A stretch of DNA of 64,000 bases from Clostridia bacterium (GTDB lineage: Bacteria > Bacillota > Clostridia > RUG12999): the NCBI GenBank assembly GCA_022801925.1, contig JAAWTG010000001.1, forward strand, positions 62,001-126,000. Direction: 5' to 3'. This document shows, one piece after another, positions 31,822 to 40,724 of this stretch. Numbering within the stretch: position 1 is the first letter of the stretch; each line of letters opens with the position of its first letter. The position numbers and the translations under genes are program-made. Under the pieces are notes generated by a model. It made no database searches. It saw only the letters and a program-made list of their open reading frames with translations, and was not told where the DNA came from.

Positions 31822-32208
31822 GTGGAAATGGGTGCAGCGGAGGCAGCGAGTTCAGTGAGTGTGAGTCCAGTGAGTCGAATGATGGTACCGATGGTAGTTT
31901 TATTATTAATTGCAATAGTAGTATTACTCTATTTATTGCCAACAATTATTGCTGTAAAGAAAAAACATTTGCAGAAAGTTCCGATAATATTAATAAATAT
32001 ATTTTTAGGGTGGTCGTTCATCGGCTGGGTGGTTGCTCTTGTATGGGCGTTTACGCAAAGTCAGCCTAATATTTTGCATATACATGAAGAAAATAAAAAT
32101 ATAGACTTAAGTGAGAAAATACGGTCACTTGAAGAATTGAGAAAAGATGGATTTATTACGGACGAGGAATTTGAAATGAAAAAAAGTGAATTATTAAAAA
32201 GCTACTAA
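31822..32208 (+). CDS. Superinfection-immunity-like membrane protein with SHOCT domain
   Basis: Protein of 128 residues from GTG 31822, chosen because GGGGAGGGG lies 7 bases upstream; ATG 31828 is the alternative and the longer frame from 31708 would overlap the promoter. Two membrane helices (about 20-40 and 55-75) carry the Imm_superinfect pattern YLLPTIIAVKKKH and LGWSFIGWVVALVWAF. The C-terminus is a SHOCT motif (LEELRKDGFITDEEFEMKKSELL). T4 Imm, the family founder, blocks phage DNA entry, but most bacterial members have unknown function. Possibly a phage-derived pair with the XRE gene. Confidence 0.75.
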   Translation: MEMGAAEAASSVSVSPVSRMMVPMVVLLLIAIVVLLYLLPTIIAVKKKHLQKVPIILINIFLGWSFIGWVVALVWAFTQSQPNILHIHEENKNIDLSEKIRSLEELRKDGFITDEEFEMKKSELLKSY

Positions 32209-32259
32209 ATTTTTAATGGGGAAGTCTTAAAAATACGGTCTCTTTCTGTATATAATAAA

Positions 32260-32292
32260 AAGTGCCGTTCTCTTTCAAAGAGAACGGCACTT
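32260..32292. terminator. Convergent terminator
   Basis: Sixteen-base perfect arms, 32260-32275 and 32277-32292 (AAGTGCCGTTCTCTTT), separated by a single base; in RNA the loop will open to 3-5 bases. Confidence 0.8.
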
Positions 32293-32309
32293 CTGCGTAT
32301 CGTACAATA

Positions 32310-33425
32310 TTAAGCATCATCTGTATCGGGTGATTTTTGCAATGCATATTCCTCGTCGCCTGCAAAAAGACCGTGAATCATACCGGAATCAAACATATCT
32401 TTTACAATAATCAGCAGTGCAGGACCAAGAATCACGCCGATAAATCCGAAGATTTTCAGACCAACATAAATAGACATAATGGTTAAAATCGGCGGCATAC
32501 CAATTTGCATACTAACCAGTTTGGGTTCCAAAAATTGGCGGATACCGAGCGCCGCCGCATAGGCGATGATTAACAAAACCGCTTTGAGATAATTATGTGT
32601 CAAAAGTGAGATAAGCGCCCATGGGATAAGGATACCGCCCGTGCCCAGAAACGGCAGCGCGTCAAAAAAGGAAATGACAAACGCGAGCAGCGTTGCATAG
32701 GGCTGGTGCAGAACCGCAAACCAAATCCGCAGTTCCACAAAGGTGATACACATTAAAATTGCCTGCGCTTTGACATACGCGCCGACTGCAAAAAACAGGG
32801 AATGCTTCATGCGGCGGGCATTATGCAAAAAGAATTTTGGCAGTTTTTTTCTGAGCAGTTGCATGATTTGGGTGCGTTCGCTGCTGATAAAATAGCTCGA
32901 CAGCAAAAATACCAAAAATGCAATCACGGCGCTTGGAATCCCCGAAAGGAAACTTGTAGTGAAATTCACAGCGCCCTGTGCCAAACTTTGCAGCAACGTC
33001 CAGAGCCAGTCCGTGATATTGGCGGTGATACCTTGCAGCATTTGTTTCACATCAGGAGAGAGCCAGCGCATAGAGGTAATGAAATAGTCATAGTATTCCA
33101 TGAAATTCGCTTGAATTTCACTGTAGTGCGTGATGAGTTCCTTGATTTCTTTAATGCCCTTGTTTACCAGCAAGGCAATCAGCAGAGATAAAACGGCTAC
33201 TGCCAGCAGCAAGATGAATGCGCTGCCGATTTTACGCGGAATTTTGCACCGCTGTTCGCAAAAGCGGACTAACGGTTCAATCAGTGAGGACAACAAAAAT
33301 GCCAAAATGAACGGCAAAAATAAAACCAACACTTTTGGCAACAGGAAATATCCTGCCAGAATAATAGCCGCCATATAAAGAATACAGCGTATTGGTTTTT
33401 CATGCCGTTTTGGTATAATAGACAA
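32310..33425 (-). CDS. AI-2E family transporter, YtvI-like sporulation membrane protein
   Basis: Polytopic membrane protein of the AI-2E/PerM superfamily, about 371 residues with seven or eight helices. The N-terminal LPFILAFLLSSLIEPLVRF and C-terminal FVISFFDALPFLGTGGILIPW followed by VGLKIFGFIGVILGPALLI are family hallmarks. Length and the RFCEQRCKIPRKIGS segment fit the YtvI sporulation group; this assignment is moderate. The SD AAGGAGGTGAT runs over the upstream GTG/ATG (33434, 33431), leaving TTG 33425 at 8 bases as the best start. Last gene of a glycosyltransferase-apgM-ytvI run. Confidence 0.75.
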   Translation of the reverse strand: MSIIPKRHEKPIRCILYMAAIILAGYFLLPKVLVLFLPFILAFLLSSLIEPLVRFCEQRCKIPRKIGSAFILLLAVAVLSLLIALLVNKGIKEIKELITHYSEIQANFMEYYDYFITSMRWLSPDVKQMLQGITANITDWLWTLLQSLAQGAVNFTTSFLSGIPSAVIAFLVFLLSSYFISSERTQIMQLLRKKLPKFFLHNARRMKHSLFFAVGAYVKAQAILMCITFVELRIWFAVLHQPYATLLAFVISFFDALPFLGTGGILIPWALISLLTHNYLKAVLLIIAYAAALGIRQFLEPKLVSMQIGMPPILTIMSIYVGLKIFGFIGVILGPALLIIVKDMFDSGMIHGLFAGDEEYALQKSPDTDDA

Positions 33426-33457
33426 GCGCATCACCTCCTTATAGAAAAATATACTCT

Positions 33458-34666
33458 TTATTTTTGCAAAAACAGATTCATCAATTGATGACCAGGTTCC
33501 ACGAATATGCCCGTTTTGGCAGCTTCTTTTTCACAATAGCGCTGGTCATGCTGCTGCACATCATTGCTGCGGTAAATCAAAAACGGTACAGCGTCGCGCG
33601 TATGCGTCCGCAAGGAAAGCGGCGTCGGATGGTCAGGAAGCACCATGATACTGTAATCTTCACCTAGTTTTTCAAGTTCCGGCAATAAATATGCAAGAAC
33701 GCGGCTGTCCAGATATTCAATAGACTTTATTTTGTTTTCCGTTTCATTGCGGTGCCCGCATTCGTCGGGCGCTTCAAAATGCAAATAGACAAAATTGCTG
33801 CCGCGCTGCAAAGCGTCAATCGCAGCTTTTGCTTTGCCTTCAAAATTGGTATCAACGTTTCCGGTTGCACCTTCTACTTCAATCACTTCCATATCAGCGC
33901 ATACGCCGATACCTTTGACCAAATCCACGGCGGAGACAACGCTGCCGTGCAGTCCGAATTTTTTTTCAAATGCATCCAAATGTGGTTTTTCCCCTTCGCC
34001 CCAAATCCAAATAGAGTTGGCGGGACGCAAACCGCGGGCGCGCCGTTTTTCGTTGATGGGATGATGGTTCAGCAGTTCATAACTGCGTTTCATATAATTA
34101 AAAATCACATCGCTGTTTGGACCTTTTGGCAAATAGTCCGTCACTTTGCGCAGCGTGATGTCGTGCGGCGGCGTCAGTTCAAAATCCAGCGATACGCCGT
34201 TCCAAACCATCAAATGCCGGTAGGCGATTCCACCATAAAAATGAATCGCATCTGTATCAAACGCTTTTGCCAAATCGGCAATGAGTGTGTGCGCTTCTTC
34301 GGTGGAAATTTCGTCAGAAGAATAGTCCACCATGATTTTCTCTTCGTAGGGTTCGTCCTCCGAAAGCGTGACGAGATTGCAGCGGAAGGTAATATCGCCT
34401 TCTTGCAGCGGCACGCCAATGCTGGCAGCTTCCAGCGGAGAACGACCGGTATAATACCGGTGCGGGTCATAGCCCATAACGGACAGGTTTGCAACATCGC
34501 TGCCCGGCTTATATGCTTCCGGCACCGTTTTCACCAGACCAAGCTGTCCCTGCGCGGCAAGCTTGTCCATGAGCGGCTTTTGCGCCAACTCCAGCGGCGT
34601 TTTGCCGTCATATGCCGCCAAAGGATAATCCGCCATACCATCGCCCAATACAACAATATATTTCAT
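33458..34666 (-). CDS. apgM: Cofactor-independent phosphoglycerate mutase, archaeal type (possible homoserine kinase)
   Basis: 402-residue member of the alkaline-phosphatase superfamily. It begins MKYIVVLGDGMADYP (metal-binding Asp), has GSDVANLSVMGYDP with the candidate phosphorylated Ser, and ends with PDHPTP plus a metal-site TRDAVPF region. The start ATG 34666 follows GAAAGGA; the longer frame is rejected because MKYIVVLGDG is the family start. Relatives next to aspartate-pathway genes act as homoserine kinase in some bacteria, and here hom-lysC lie about 1.6 kb away, divergently, with no thrB in the window. Glycolytic mutase remains the alternative. Confidence 0.85.
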   Translation of the reverse strand: MKYIVVLGDGMADYPLAAYDGKTPLELAQKPLMDKLAAQGQLGLVKTVPEAYKPGSDVANLSVMGYDPHRYYTGRSPLEAASIGVPLQEGDITFRCNLVTLSEDEPYEEKIMVDYSSDEISTEEAHTLIADLAKAFDTDAIHFYGGIAYRHLMVWNGVSLDFELTPPHDITLRKVTDYLPKGPNSDVIFNYMKRSYELLNHHPINEKRRARGLRPANSIWIWGEGEKPHLDAFEKKFGLHGSVVSAVDLVKGIGVCADMEVIEVEGATGNVDTNFEGKAKAAIDALQRGSNFVYLHFEAPDECGHRNETENKIKSIEYLDSRVLAYLLPELEKLGEDYSIMVLPDHPTPLSLRTHTRDAVPFLIYRSNDVQQHDQRYCEKEAAKTGIFVEPGHQLMNLFLQK

Positions 34667-34682
34667 TCTAAACGCGTCCTTT

Positions 34683-35627
34683 CTAATTTTTTTCATCCAT
34701 ATTAATTTCTTTTGCCACAATATAGAGCGGGCGGTCTTTGCTTTCCTCATAGATACGGGCAATATATTCCCCTACGATACCAAGTGACAGCAATTGAACG
34801 CCGCCGAAAAATGCAATGGTTGCCATCAGGGACGCCCAACCGCCGGATGTGGCAGCGGGAAAGAAGATTTTCCCTAAAACGGCATATAAAAAGAGCAGGA
34901 ATGCAATGAATGTCGCAATAAATCCAAGCAGCAAAACCAACCGCAAGGGTTTGACGGAAAAAGAAACGATTCCGTCGCTGGCAAATTTCAACATCTTTTT
35001 CAGCGGATATTTGGTTTCGCCCGCAAACCGTTCGTCGCGTTCATATTCAATCGGAATCTGCGAAAAGCCAATCCAGCTTACCATGCCGCGGATAAAACGG
35101 TTGCGCTCCGGCATGGTTTTGAACACTTCCGCCACTTTTCTGTCAATGAGACGGAAATCGCCGGTATCCGTTGGAATTTGAATATCCGTCATGGCGTCCA
35201 AAAACCGATAGAAAAATTTAGCTGTAATCAGTTTGAATTTGCTTTCGCCTTTGCGTTTTTTGCGTTTTGCATAGACCACTTCATGACCCTGCTGCCAGAG
35301 TTTCACCATGTCGGGAATCAGTTCCGGCGGGTCTTGCAGGTCAGCGTCAATGATGACGAGGGCGTCGCCCTGCGCTTTGGCAATTCCGGCAGTAACGGCT
35401 GCCTGATGCCCGAAATTACGAGCAAAACTAACAACCTTCACGCATTTGTCCACCGCTGCAATTTCCTCCAGAAGCGGCAGTGTTTTGTCGGTACTGCCGT
35501 CGTTGACAAATATCAATTCATAGCGGTATTTGTTATGTAAAACGTCGCACAGACGCTTATAACACTCCTGTACAACTTCTTCTTCAAAGTACATCGGTAC
35601 AACAACGGACAACAAAAAATCCTGCAT
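34683..35627 (-). CDS. Family 2 glycosyltransferase (polyprenyl-phosphate sugar transferase type)
   Basis: GtrB/DPM1-like enzyme that moves a sugar from a nucleotide donor to polyprenyl phosphate. 314 residues: GT-A domain with VVVPMYFEEEVV, FVNDGSTDKT, DADLQDPPEL (metal DxD), GDFRLIDRKV and RNRFIRGMVSWIGF, then two C-terminal membrane helices (about 230-255 and 265-290). The start ATG 35627 is 8 bases from AAAGGA; ATG 35636 would leave one base. apgM begins 17 bases downstream. No flippase or second transferase is nearby. Confidence 0.88.
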   Translation of the reverse strand: MQDFLLSVVVPMYFEEEVVQECYKRLCDVLHNKYRYELIFVNDGSTDKTLPLLEEIAAVDKCVKVVSFARNFGHQAAVTAGIAKAQGDALVIIDADLQDPPELIPDMVKLWQQGHEVVYAKRKKRKGESKFKLITAKFFYRFLDAMTDIQIPTDTGDFRLIDRKVAEVFKTMPERNRFIRGMVSWIGFSQIPIEYERDERFAGETKYPLKKMLKFASDGIVSFSVKPLRLVLLLGFIATFIAFLLFLYAVLGKIFFPAATSGGWASLMATIAFFGGVQLLSLGIVGEYIARIYEESKDRPLYIVAKEINMDEKN

Positions 35628-35762
35628 GGAGTTCATCCTTTCTGCAATTGTTAATTTTTTACATTCTGAGGTTTCTACCTTTAATCATACCATAATATTG
35701 TCCAATAAGCAAGGAAAAAACGGCAGTTTTTTATTCATAATGATAATTTTGGATACGCTCCC

Positions 35763-35791
35763 TTGCTTTTGTATACAATTTATGTTAAGAT
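35763..35791 (+). promoter_or_regulatory. Promoter of the ACT-hom-lysC operon
   Basis: TTGCTT (35763-35768), 17-base spacer, TAAGAT (35786-35791) with extended -10 TGT; the first gene starts at 35832. I see no lysine riboswitch or Thr T-box in the 40-base leader. Confidence 0.5.
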
Positions 35792-35831
35792 ATACGATAT
35801 AAAGACTTTTGTTTTTGGTGGGTGAACACGC

Positions 35832-36275
35832 ATGGAGAAAAAACAACAGCTTATGCTGGTAGACATGACGATTTTACCTAAGGTGTATCATGGCGTTTTA
35901 AAAGCCAAACAGTATTTGAGCAGCGCACAGGCGGCTACTGTTCATGAAGCGGCAGAAATGGCGGGCATTAGCAGAAGTGCATATTATAAATATAAGGACT
36001 ACGTATTTCCGTTTTATGAAATGAAAGATGAGCAAGTTGTCACGTTGTTTTTCATATTAACAGACCGCACAGGCGTTTTGTCGGAAATTTTGGCTGTTTT
36101 GGCACAGGCGCAGGTTAATATTCTCACCATCAATCAGAATTTGCCGGTAGACGGCGTGGCGGATTTGACGATATCCCTGAAAACACCGCATCTTTCGGCG
36201 GGGCTGCAGGAAATGCTGGATGCGCTGAAATTGGTGCCGGGCGTGAAAAAAGTGGATACAATAGCAAGAGGATAG
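35832..36275 (+). CDS. ACT domain protein (PheB/UPF0735 type)
   Basis: Protein of 147 residues: an N-terminal HTH-like segment (about 25-55, AATVHEAAEMAGISRSAYYKY) and a C-terminal ACT domain (about 69-145, with LTDRTGVLSEILAVLAQAQVNI). ACT domains bind amino acids. This family is historically called PheB but regularly sits before hom in Clostridia, suggesting an amino-acid-sensing regulator of threonine/lysine synthesis. hom begins 15 bases downstream. No enzymatic motif. Confidence 0.88.
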   Translation: MEKKQQLMLVDMTILPKVYHGVLKAKQYLSSAQAATVHEAAEMAGISRSAYYKYKDYVFPFYEMKDEQVVTLFFILTDRTGVLSEILAVLAQAQVNILTINQNLPVDGVADLTISLKTPHLSAGLQEMLDALKLVPGVKKVDTIARG

Positions 36276-36289
36276 AGGGAGGAACAGAT

Positions 36290-37507
36290 ATGTCAAAGGT
36301 AGCGATATTAGGATTTGGAACCGTTGGTTCCGGTGTATATGAGATTATCAAAAAAAATCATGACAGTATTGCGCGTAAAGTGGGAAAACCGGTCGAACTG
36401 GGACGCATTGTTGATATCAGAGATTTTCCGGGGCATGAAGCGGAAAAGTTTTTCACAAAGGATTTTAACTGTGTGCTAAACGACCCGGAAATTGATATTG
36501 TGACAGAGGTTATCGGCGGGTTGCACCCTGCATATGAATTTACCAAGCAGCTTTTGGAAGCAGGAAAAAGCGTTGTCACGTCCAATAAAGAATTGGTGGC
36601 AACACACGGCGCAGAGCTGCTGGCAATTGCAAAGGAACATGGCGTGCACTATATGTTTGAAGCAAGCGTGGGCGGCGGTATTCCAATCATTCGTCCCATG
36701 CACCAATGTTTGGCGGCAAATGAAATCAGTGAAATTATTGGTATTTTAAACGGTACCACAAACTATATATTAACAGAAATGTTTCAAAAGGGCAAAAGTT
36801 TTGAAACAGCGCTGAAAGATGCGCAGGAGAAAGGATATGCGGAAGCGAATCCGGCGGCGGATGTGGAAGGAAAAGACGCCTGCCGTAAGATTGCGATTTT
36901 GTCCTCCTTGTCCTTTGGATATCAGGTGGATGCGGATAAAATCTCAACAGAGGGAATTACCAAAATCACGCTGGACGACGTCAAATTGGCGGAATCTATG
37001 GGATATGTGATTAAGCTGATTGGGTGCAGCAAACGCATGGGCGATAAGATTATGGCATATGTCAGTCCGGTGCTGATTCCGGAAAATCATTCGCTGGCAG
37101 GGGTGGTAGATGTATTTAATGCTATCATGATTCAAGGCGATTCTATTGGCGATGTGATGTTCTATGGACGCGGCGCAGGAAAACTGCCGACGGCAAGCGC
37201 TGTGATGGCGGATGTGATTGACTGTGCGCGCAATGAAGAGGTGACACACCCCATTATCTGGAAAAAGAGCGATAAGGACATTTTGGAGCGCACAGAAGAA
37301 AATGAATGCGCAATGTATGTGCGGCTGAATCGTGCGGCGGCACAGCGGGTGAAAGAAGTTTTTGGCGATGTGGAATTCTACTATCTGCCGGGAGACGACA
37401 GCGAAGCGGCGTTTATCACGGAAAAAATGAAGGAAGGCGAGTTCCATAAGAAAATCGCCGGCATACAGGGTGTACAGCAAATGATGCGGGTAAGATGTCA
37501 AGACTAA
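36290..37507 (+). CDS. hom: Homoserine dehydrogenase
   Basis: Reduces aspartate semialdehyde to homoserine. 405 residues: Rossmann GFGTVGSGV (7-15), catalytic region with NGTTNYIL, the family signature around ANPAADVEGKDACRKIAIL, and a C-terminal ACT domain (about 335-405, beginning ECAMYVRL) that usually confers threonine feedback inhibition. GGGAGG precedes ATG 36290. Middle gene of ACT-hom-lysC. Confidence 0.97.
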   Translation: MSKVAILGFGTVGSGVYEIIKKNHDSIARKVGKPVELGRIVDIRDFPGHEAEKFFTKDFNCVLNDPEIDIVTEVIGGLHPAYEFTKQLLEAGKSVVTSNKELVATHGAELLAIAKEHGVHYMFEASVGGGIPIIRPMHQCLAANEISEIIGILNGTTNYILTEMFQKGKSFETALKDAQEKGYAEANPAADVEGKDACRKIAILSSLSFGYQVDADKISTEGITKITLDDVKLAESMGYVIKLIGCSKRMGDKIMAYVSPVLIPENHSLAGVVDVFNAIMIQGDSIGDVMFYGRGAGKLPTASAVMADVIDCARNEEVTHPIIWKKSDKDILERTEENECAMYVRLNRAAAQRVKEVFGDVEFYYLPGDDSEAAFITEKMKEGEFHKKIAGIQGVQQMMRVRCQD

Positions 37508-37526
37508 AATAGAGGAGGAAATAGCA

Positions 37527-38735
37527 GTGGCGTTAATTGTACAGAAATTTGGCGGCAGCTCCGTAGCGGACAAAGAACGTGTCATGCGGGTTGCAAACAG
37601 AATTGTCGATACGTATAAAGAAGGAAATTCTGTGGTGGTGGCAGTGTCTGCCCAGGGGGATACAACGGATGATTTAATTGCAAAAGCGCAGGAAATCAAT
37701 CCGAATGCCTCCAAACGGGAGATGGATATGCTGTTGTCCACAGGCGAACAGATTTCCATTGCTTTGCTGGCAATGGCGATTGAAAGTTTGGGGTATCCGG
37801 TTGTTTCTTTGACAGGACGGCAGGCGGGTATCAAATGTGATTCCAACTATGGCAGTGCCAAAATTGACAATATTCAGGTGCAACGGCTGAAAAATGAACT
37901 GGATTCCAAAAGGATTGTGATTGTAGCAGGGTTTCAGGGCATCAACAAAGCGGATGATGTTGTGACCTTGGGGCGCGGTGGCAGCGATACCACGGCAGTT
38001 GCGCTGGCGGCGGCGTTGGGCGCAGATGTGTGTGAAATTTTCACAGATGTCGAAGGCGTTTATACGACAGACCCCAGAATTGTGAAAGAAGCAAAAAAAC
38101 TGGATGATATTTCTTATGATGAAATGCTGGAATTGGCAAGTTTAGGCGCGAATGTGCTGCATAACAGGTCGGTAGAAATGGCGAAAAAATATAATGTGAA
38201 TTTAGTGGTACGTTCAAGTTTTAACCGGGAGCCGGGAACAGTTGTGAAGGAGGTAAACAGTGTGGAAAAAATGTTGGTAAGAGGGGTAACAAGAGATAAT
38301 GACGTGGCGAGAATTGCATTGCTTGGAATTGAAGATGCACCGGGCGAGGCATTTAAAATATTTTCACTGCTGGCAAAACATGGTATCAATGTAGATATCA
38401 TTTTGCAGTCCATTGGTCGTGACACAAAAGATATCAGTTTTACAGTGACAGAAAGCAATTTAGACAAAGCAATCAAATTGCTGGAAGAGAAAAAAGATTA
38501 TATCGGATATCATGAACTGAAACAGCGCAGCGATGTGTCCAAAGTTTCTATTGTTGGCGCGGGTATGGTGAACAATCCGGGCGTGGCAGCGCAGATGTTT
38601 GAGGCGCTGTATGACGCGGGTATTAACATCCATATGATTTCTACATCGGAAATTAAAGTGTCTGTGCTGGTGAACAGCAAAAATGCAGAGCGCGCGGTTG
38701 CGGCAATCCATGACAAATTCCATTTGGCAGACTAA
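37527..38735 (+). CDS. lysC: Aspartate kinase
   Basis: Phosphorylates aspartate, first step to lysine, threonine and methionine. 402 residues: KFGGSSVADKERV (6-18), GRGGSDTTAVALAAAL and FTDVEGVYTTDPR in the kinase domain, and two tandem ACT domains (about 265-402) for allosteric control. GTG 37527 is the start, behind GAGGAGG. A possible internal start for a beta-type subunit exists at GTG 38261 (VEKMLVRGV, preceded by GGAGG), as in Bacillus lysC. A terminator follows. Confidence 0.97.
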   Translation: MALIVQKFGGSSVADKERVMRVANRIVDTYKEGNSVVVAVSAQGDTTDDLIAKAQEINPNASKREMDMLLSTGEQISIALLAMAIESLGYPVVSLTGRQAGIKCDSNYGSAKIDNIQVQRLKNELDSKRIVIVAGFQGINKADDVVTLGRGGSDTTAVALAAALGADVCEIFTDVEGVYTTDPRIVKEAKKLDDISYDEMLELASLGANVLHNRSVEMAKKYNVNLVVRSSFNREPGTVVKEVNSVEKMLVRGVTRDNDVARIALLGIEDAPGEAFKIFSLLAKHGINVDIILQSIGRDTKDISFTVTESNLDKAIKLLEEKKDYIGYHELKQRSDVSKVSIVGAGMVNNPGVAAQMFEALYDAGINIHMISTSEIKVSVLVNSKNAERAVAAIHDKFHLAD

Positions 38736-38758
38736 AATTTGAGAAAAAGCGTATAGAT

Positions 38759-38815
38759 AAACTGACCTTCCTAAGGTGGATTTTTTAAATCTACTTTGGG
38801 AAGGTCAGTTTTTGT
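38759..38815 (+). terminator. Terminator after lysC
   Basis: AAACTGACCTTCC pairs with GGAAGGTCAGTTT, and the intervening AAGGTGGATTT/AAATCTACTTT also pairs with G-U wobbles, giving one long stem of about 24 pairs followed by TTTTTGTTT. Confidence 0.8.
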
Positions 38816-38830
38816 TTATGTAGTATCTTT

Positions 38831-40012
38831 TTATGACGTGGCATGGGTTTTACGAAGGATAAACAGTCCAAACAGCATGACGACAGGGAAGACCAGCGCA
38901 AAGCCCAGTCCCAGTTTCAGTGCGCCGCCGGCAGTATCGGAGATAAGTCCGACAAGACCCGGGCCGCCGGCACAGCCGATATCACCTGCCAATGCCAGAA
39001 ATGCAAACATCGCGGTACCGCCGGTGGGACAGGTCTGGGAGGAAAGACTGAGCACGCCGGGCCACATAATGCCAACCGAAAAACCACATAGAGCGCAGCC
39101 TGCCAGCGACAGCAGCGGATGCGGCGCAAAAACAGCAATCAGGTAGCTTGCCATACACAGCAGAGCGCTGCCGCCAAGCAAAGATTTTAAAGGACGGGAA
39201 CTGCCGAATTTGCTATAGAGCAAACGGGACAGCCACATGAGTACAGCAAACAGGCAGGGACCGAGGAGGTCGCCTGTTGTTTTGGAGACGTGAAGTCCGG
39301 TTTCAGCAAACAGAGAAGCCCATTGCGCCATAGCTTGCTCGGCAGCACCGGAGCAAAGCATGAGCAGCAAAAATAGCCAAAACACTTTGATACCAAAAAG
39401 CCGGCGGAAACTGTGCGGCTGTTCACTGCCCGGCAGGGGGTAGAGCGGTACTTTGGAAAAGGCAATGCAATTCAGCAGCGGAAAAATTGCCCAAAGTAAT
39501 GGCAGCAGGTACCAATGCTCCAACCCAATGCAAACGAAGAACAAAGTGGACAATAAAACAACGCACACATGTCCAATGCAGTAAAAAGAGTGCAGCAGCC
39601 CCATGGCGGCAGCTTTGTTTTCTGTCGGCAACGCCTCCATAATAGGACTAATCAATACCTCCAGCAGTCCGCCGCCGAAGGCGCAAAAAAGAACGGACGC
39701 AAGCAGACCTGCATAGGCGTTTGGAAATAGAAATGGGAAAATGCCAAGCCCGACCAGCCCCAGTGCGGAACAGGCATGTGCAAGCACCACGGAAGGGCGG
39801 TATCCCATGCGGTCGGCAAATTTTGCCGCAAAGAAATCCGTAATGATTTGAATGGTAAAATTGAAGGTCACCAAAAATCCGATTTGTTCCAAAGAAAGCT
39901 GAAACTGCTGCTGAAATGTCACAAACAAAAGCGGCGCTAAATTGACATTGGCAGCTTGCGTCATGGAACCTGCATAGCAGGCGGCTTGCGTATGTTTTGC
40001 ATGTAATTTCAT
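38831..40012 (-). CDS. MFS transporter
   Basis: Twelve-helix major facilitator protein of 393 residues. It has an MFS loop 2-3 motif variant (KFADRMGYRPSVVL) and similar spacing in the second half (FGSSRPLKS). The opening AGSMTQAANVNLAPLLF resembles sugar/organic anion MFS members of Firmicutes; the substrate cannot be read. GGAGGAATTG precedes ATG 40012. Monocistronic, convergent with lysC. The gene is GC-richer than most neighbours. Confidence 0.85.
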   Translation of the reverse strand: MKLHAKHTQAACYAGSMTQAANVNLAPLLFVTFQQQFQLSLEQIGFLVTFNFTIQIITDFFAAKFADRMGYRPSVVLAHACSALGLVGLGIFPFLFPNAYAGLLASVLFCAFGGGLLEVLISPIMEALPTENKAAAMGLLHSFYCIGHVCVVLLSTLFFVCIGLEHWYLLPLLWAIFPLLNCIAFSKVPLYPLPGSEQPHSFRRLFGIKVFWLFLLLMLCSGAAEQAMAQWASLFAETGLHVSKTTGDLLGPCLFAVLMWLSRLLYSKFGSSRPLKSLLGGSALLCMASYLIAVFAPHPLLSLAGCALCGFSVGIMWPGVLSLSSQTCPTGGTAMFAFLALAGDIGCAGGPGLVGLISDTAGGALKLGLGFALVFPVVMLFGLFILRKTHATS

Positions 40013-40178
40013 GAATCAATTCCTCCGCTGATTTTTCGTAATGTGTCCATTATAAATTGTTTTGCTGTCAAATGCAAGCGTTTTCTAAAAAAACAAAAAG
40101 ATTTTGCAGGAATAGGCTTGTGAAACAAGGCGGATTGTGATAAAATACTATCATGACACAACGAAAGGGAGAAAGAAA

Positions 40179-40724
40179 ATGGATTTTTTTAATGAAAATT
40201 TAGTGCAGCGAAAAAAAACAGGAAAAGATGTTGCTATTATCGTTGGAATTATTTTGCTCGGTATTGTCCTGACATGCGCATTGTTGCTGTTTTTGCTTGG
40301 AATGCCCATCGTGGGACAATTCTTCTTGCTGCTTATCGCCGGCGTCTGGTTTTTGGCATATAGACTGATTTCAGGCAGAAAAGTGGAATTTGAATATATT
40401 GTCACCAACTCGGATATGGACGTGGACAAGATTGTCGCAAAACGGAAACGTACACGGATACTTTCTTTGAATGCAAAAGAGATTGAAATCATGGCGCCGG
40501 TGAACGACCCTGATTTTCAGCGGGAGCAGCAGAATGTGAACATTGTGGAGCGAATGGATATTTCTTCCGGCAATCCGGAGGCGCGGCGTTATTTTGCCGT
40601 TTTCATGAGAGAAGGAAAACGGACGATGATTATTTTTGAACCGACGCGCAAAATGCTGGCAATTTTTAAACGTTACCGCCCGCAGGATGTTCATTTGGCG
40701 CCGGAGGATGTGGCGGAACTATGA
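40179..40724 (+). CDS. DUF6106-like membrane protein
   Basis: 181 residues from ATG 40179 (AAAGGGAG upstream; the longer frame to 40137 has no ribosome site). Two membrane helices lie at about 18-40 and 44-62, followed by a hydrophilic cytoplasmic domain with the segment EFEYIVTNSDMDVDKI, a pattern I associate with DUF6106 from memory. Unknown function. Its last codons overlap acpS (ATGA), so the two are translationally coupled. Confidence 0.65.
   Translation: MDFFNENLVQRKKTGKDVAIIVGIILLGIVLTCALLLFLLGMPIVGQFFLLLIAGVWFLAYRLISGRKVEFEYIVTNSDMDVDKIVAKRKRTRILSLNAKEIEIMAPVNDPDFQREQQNVNIVERMDISSGNPEARRYFAVFMREGKRTMIIFEPTRKMLAIFKRYRPQDVHLAPEDVAEL

Noticed and set aside
32310-33434. ytvI-like start at GTG 33434
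   Set aside because: It lies within the Shine-Dalgarno AAGGAGGTGAT; TTG 33425 has proper spacing.
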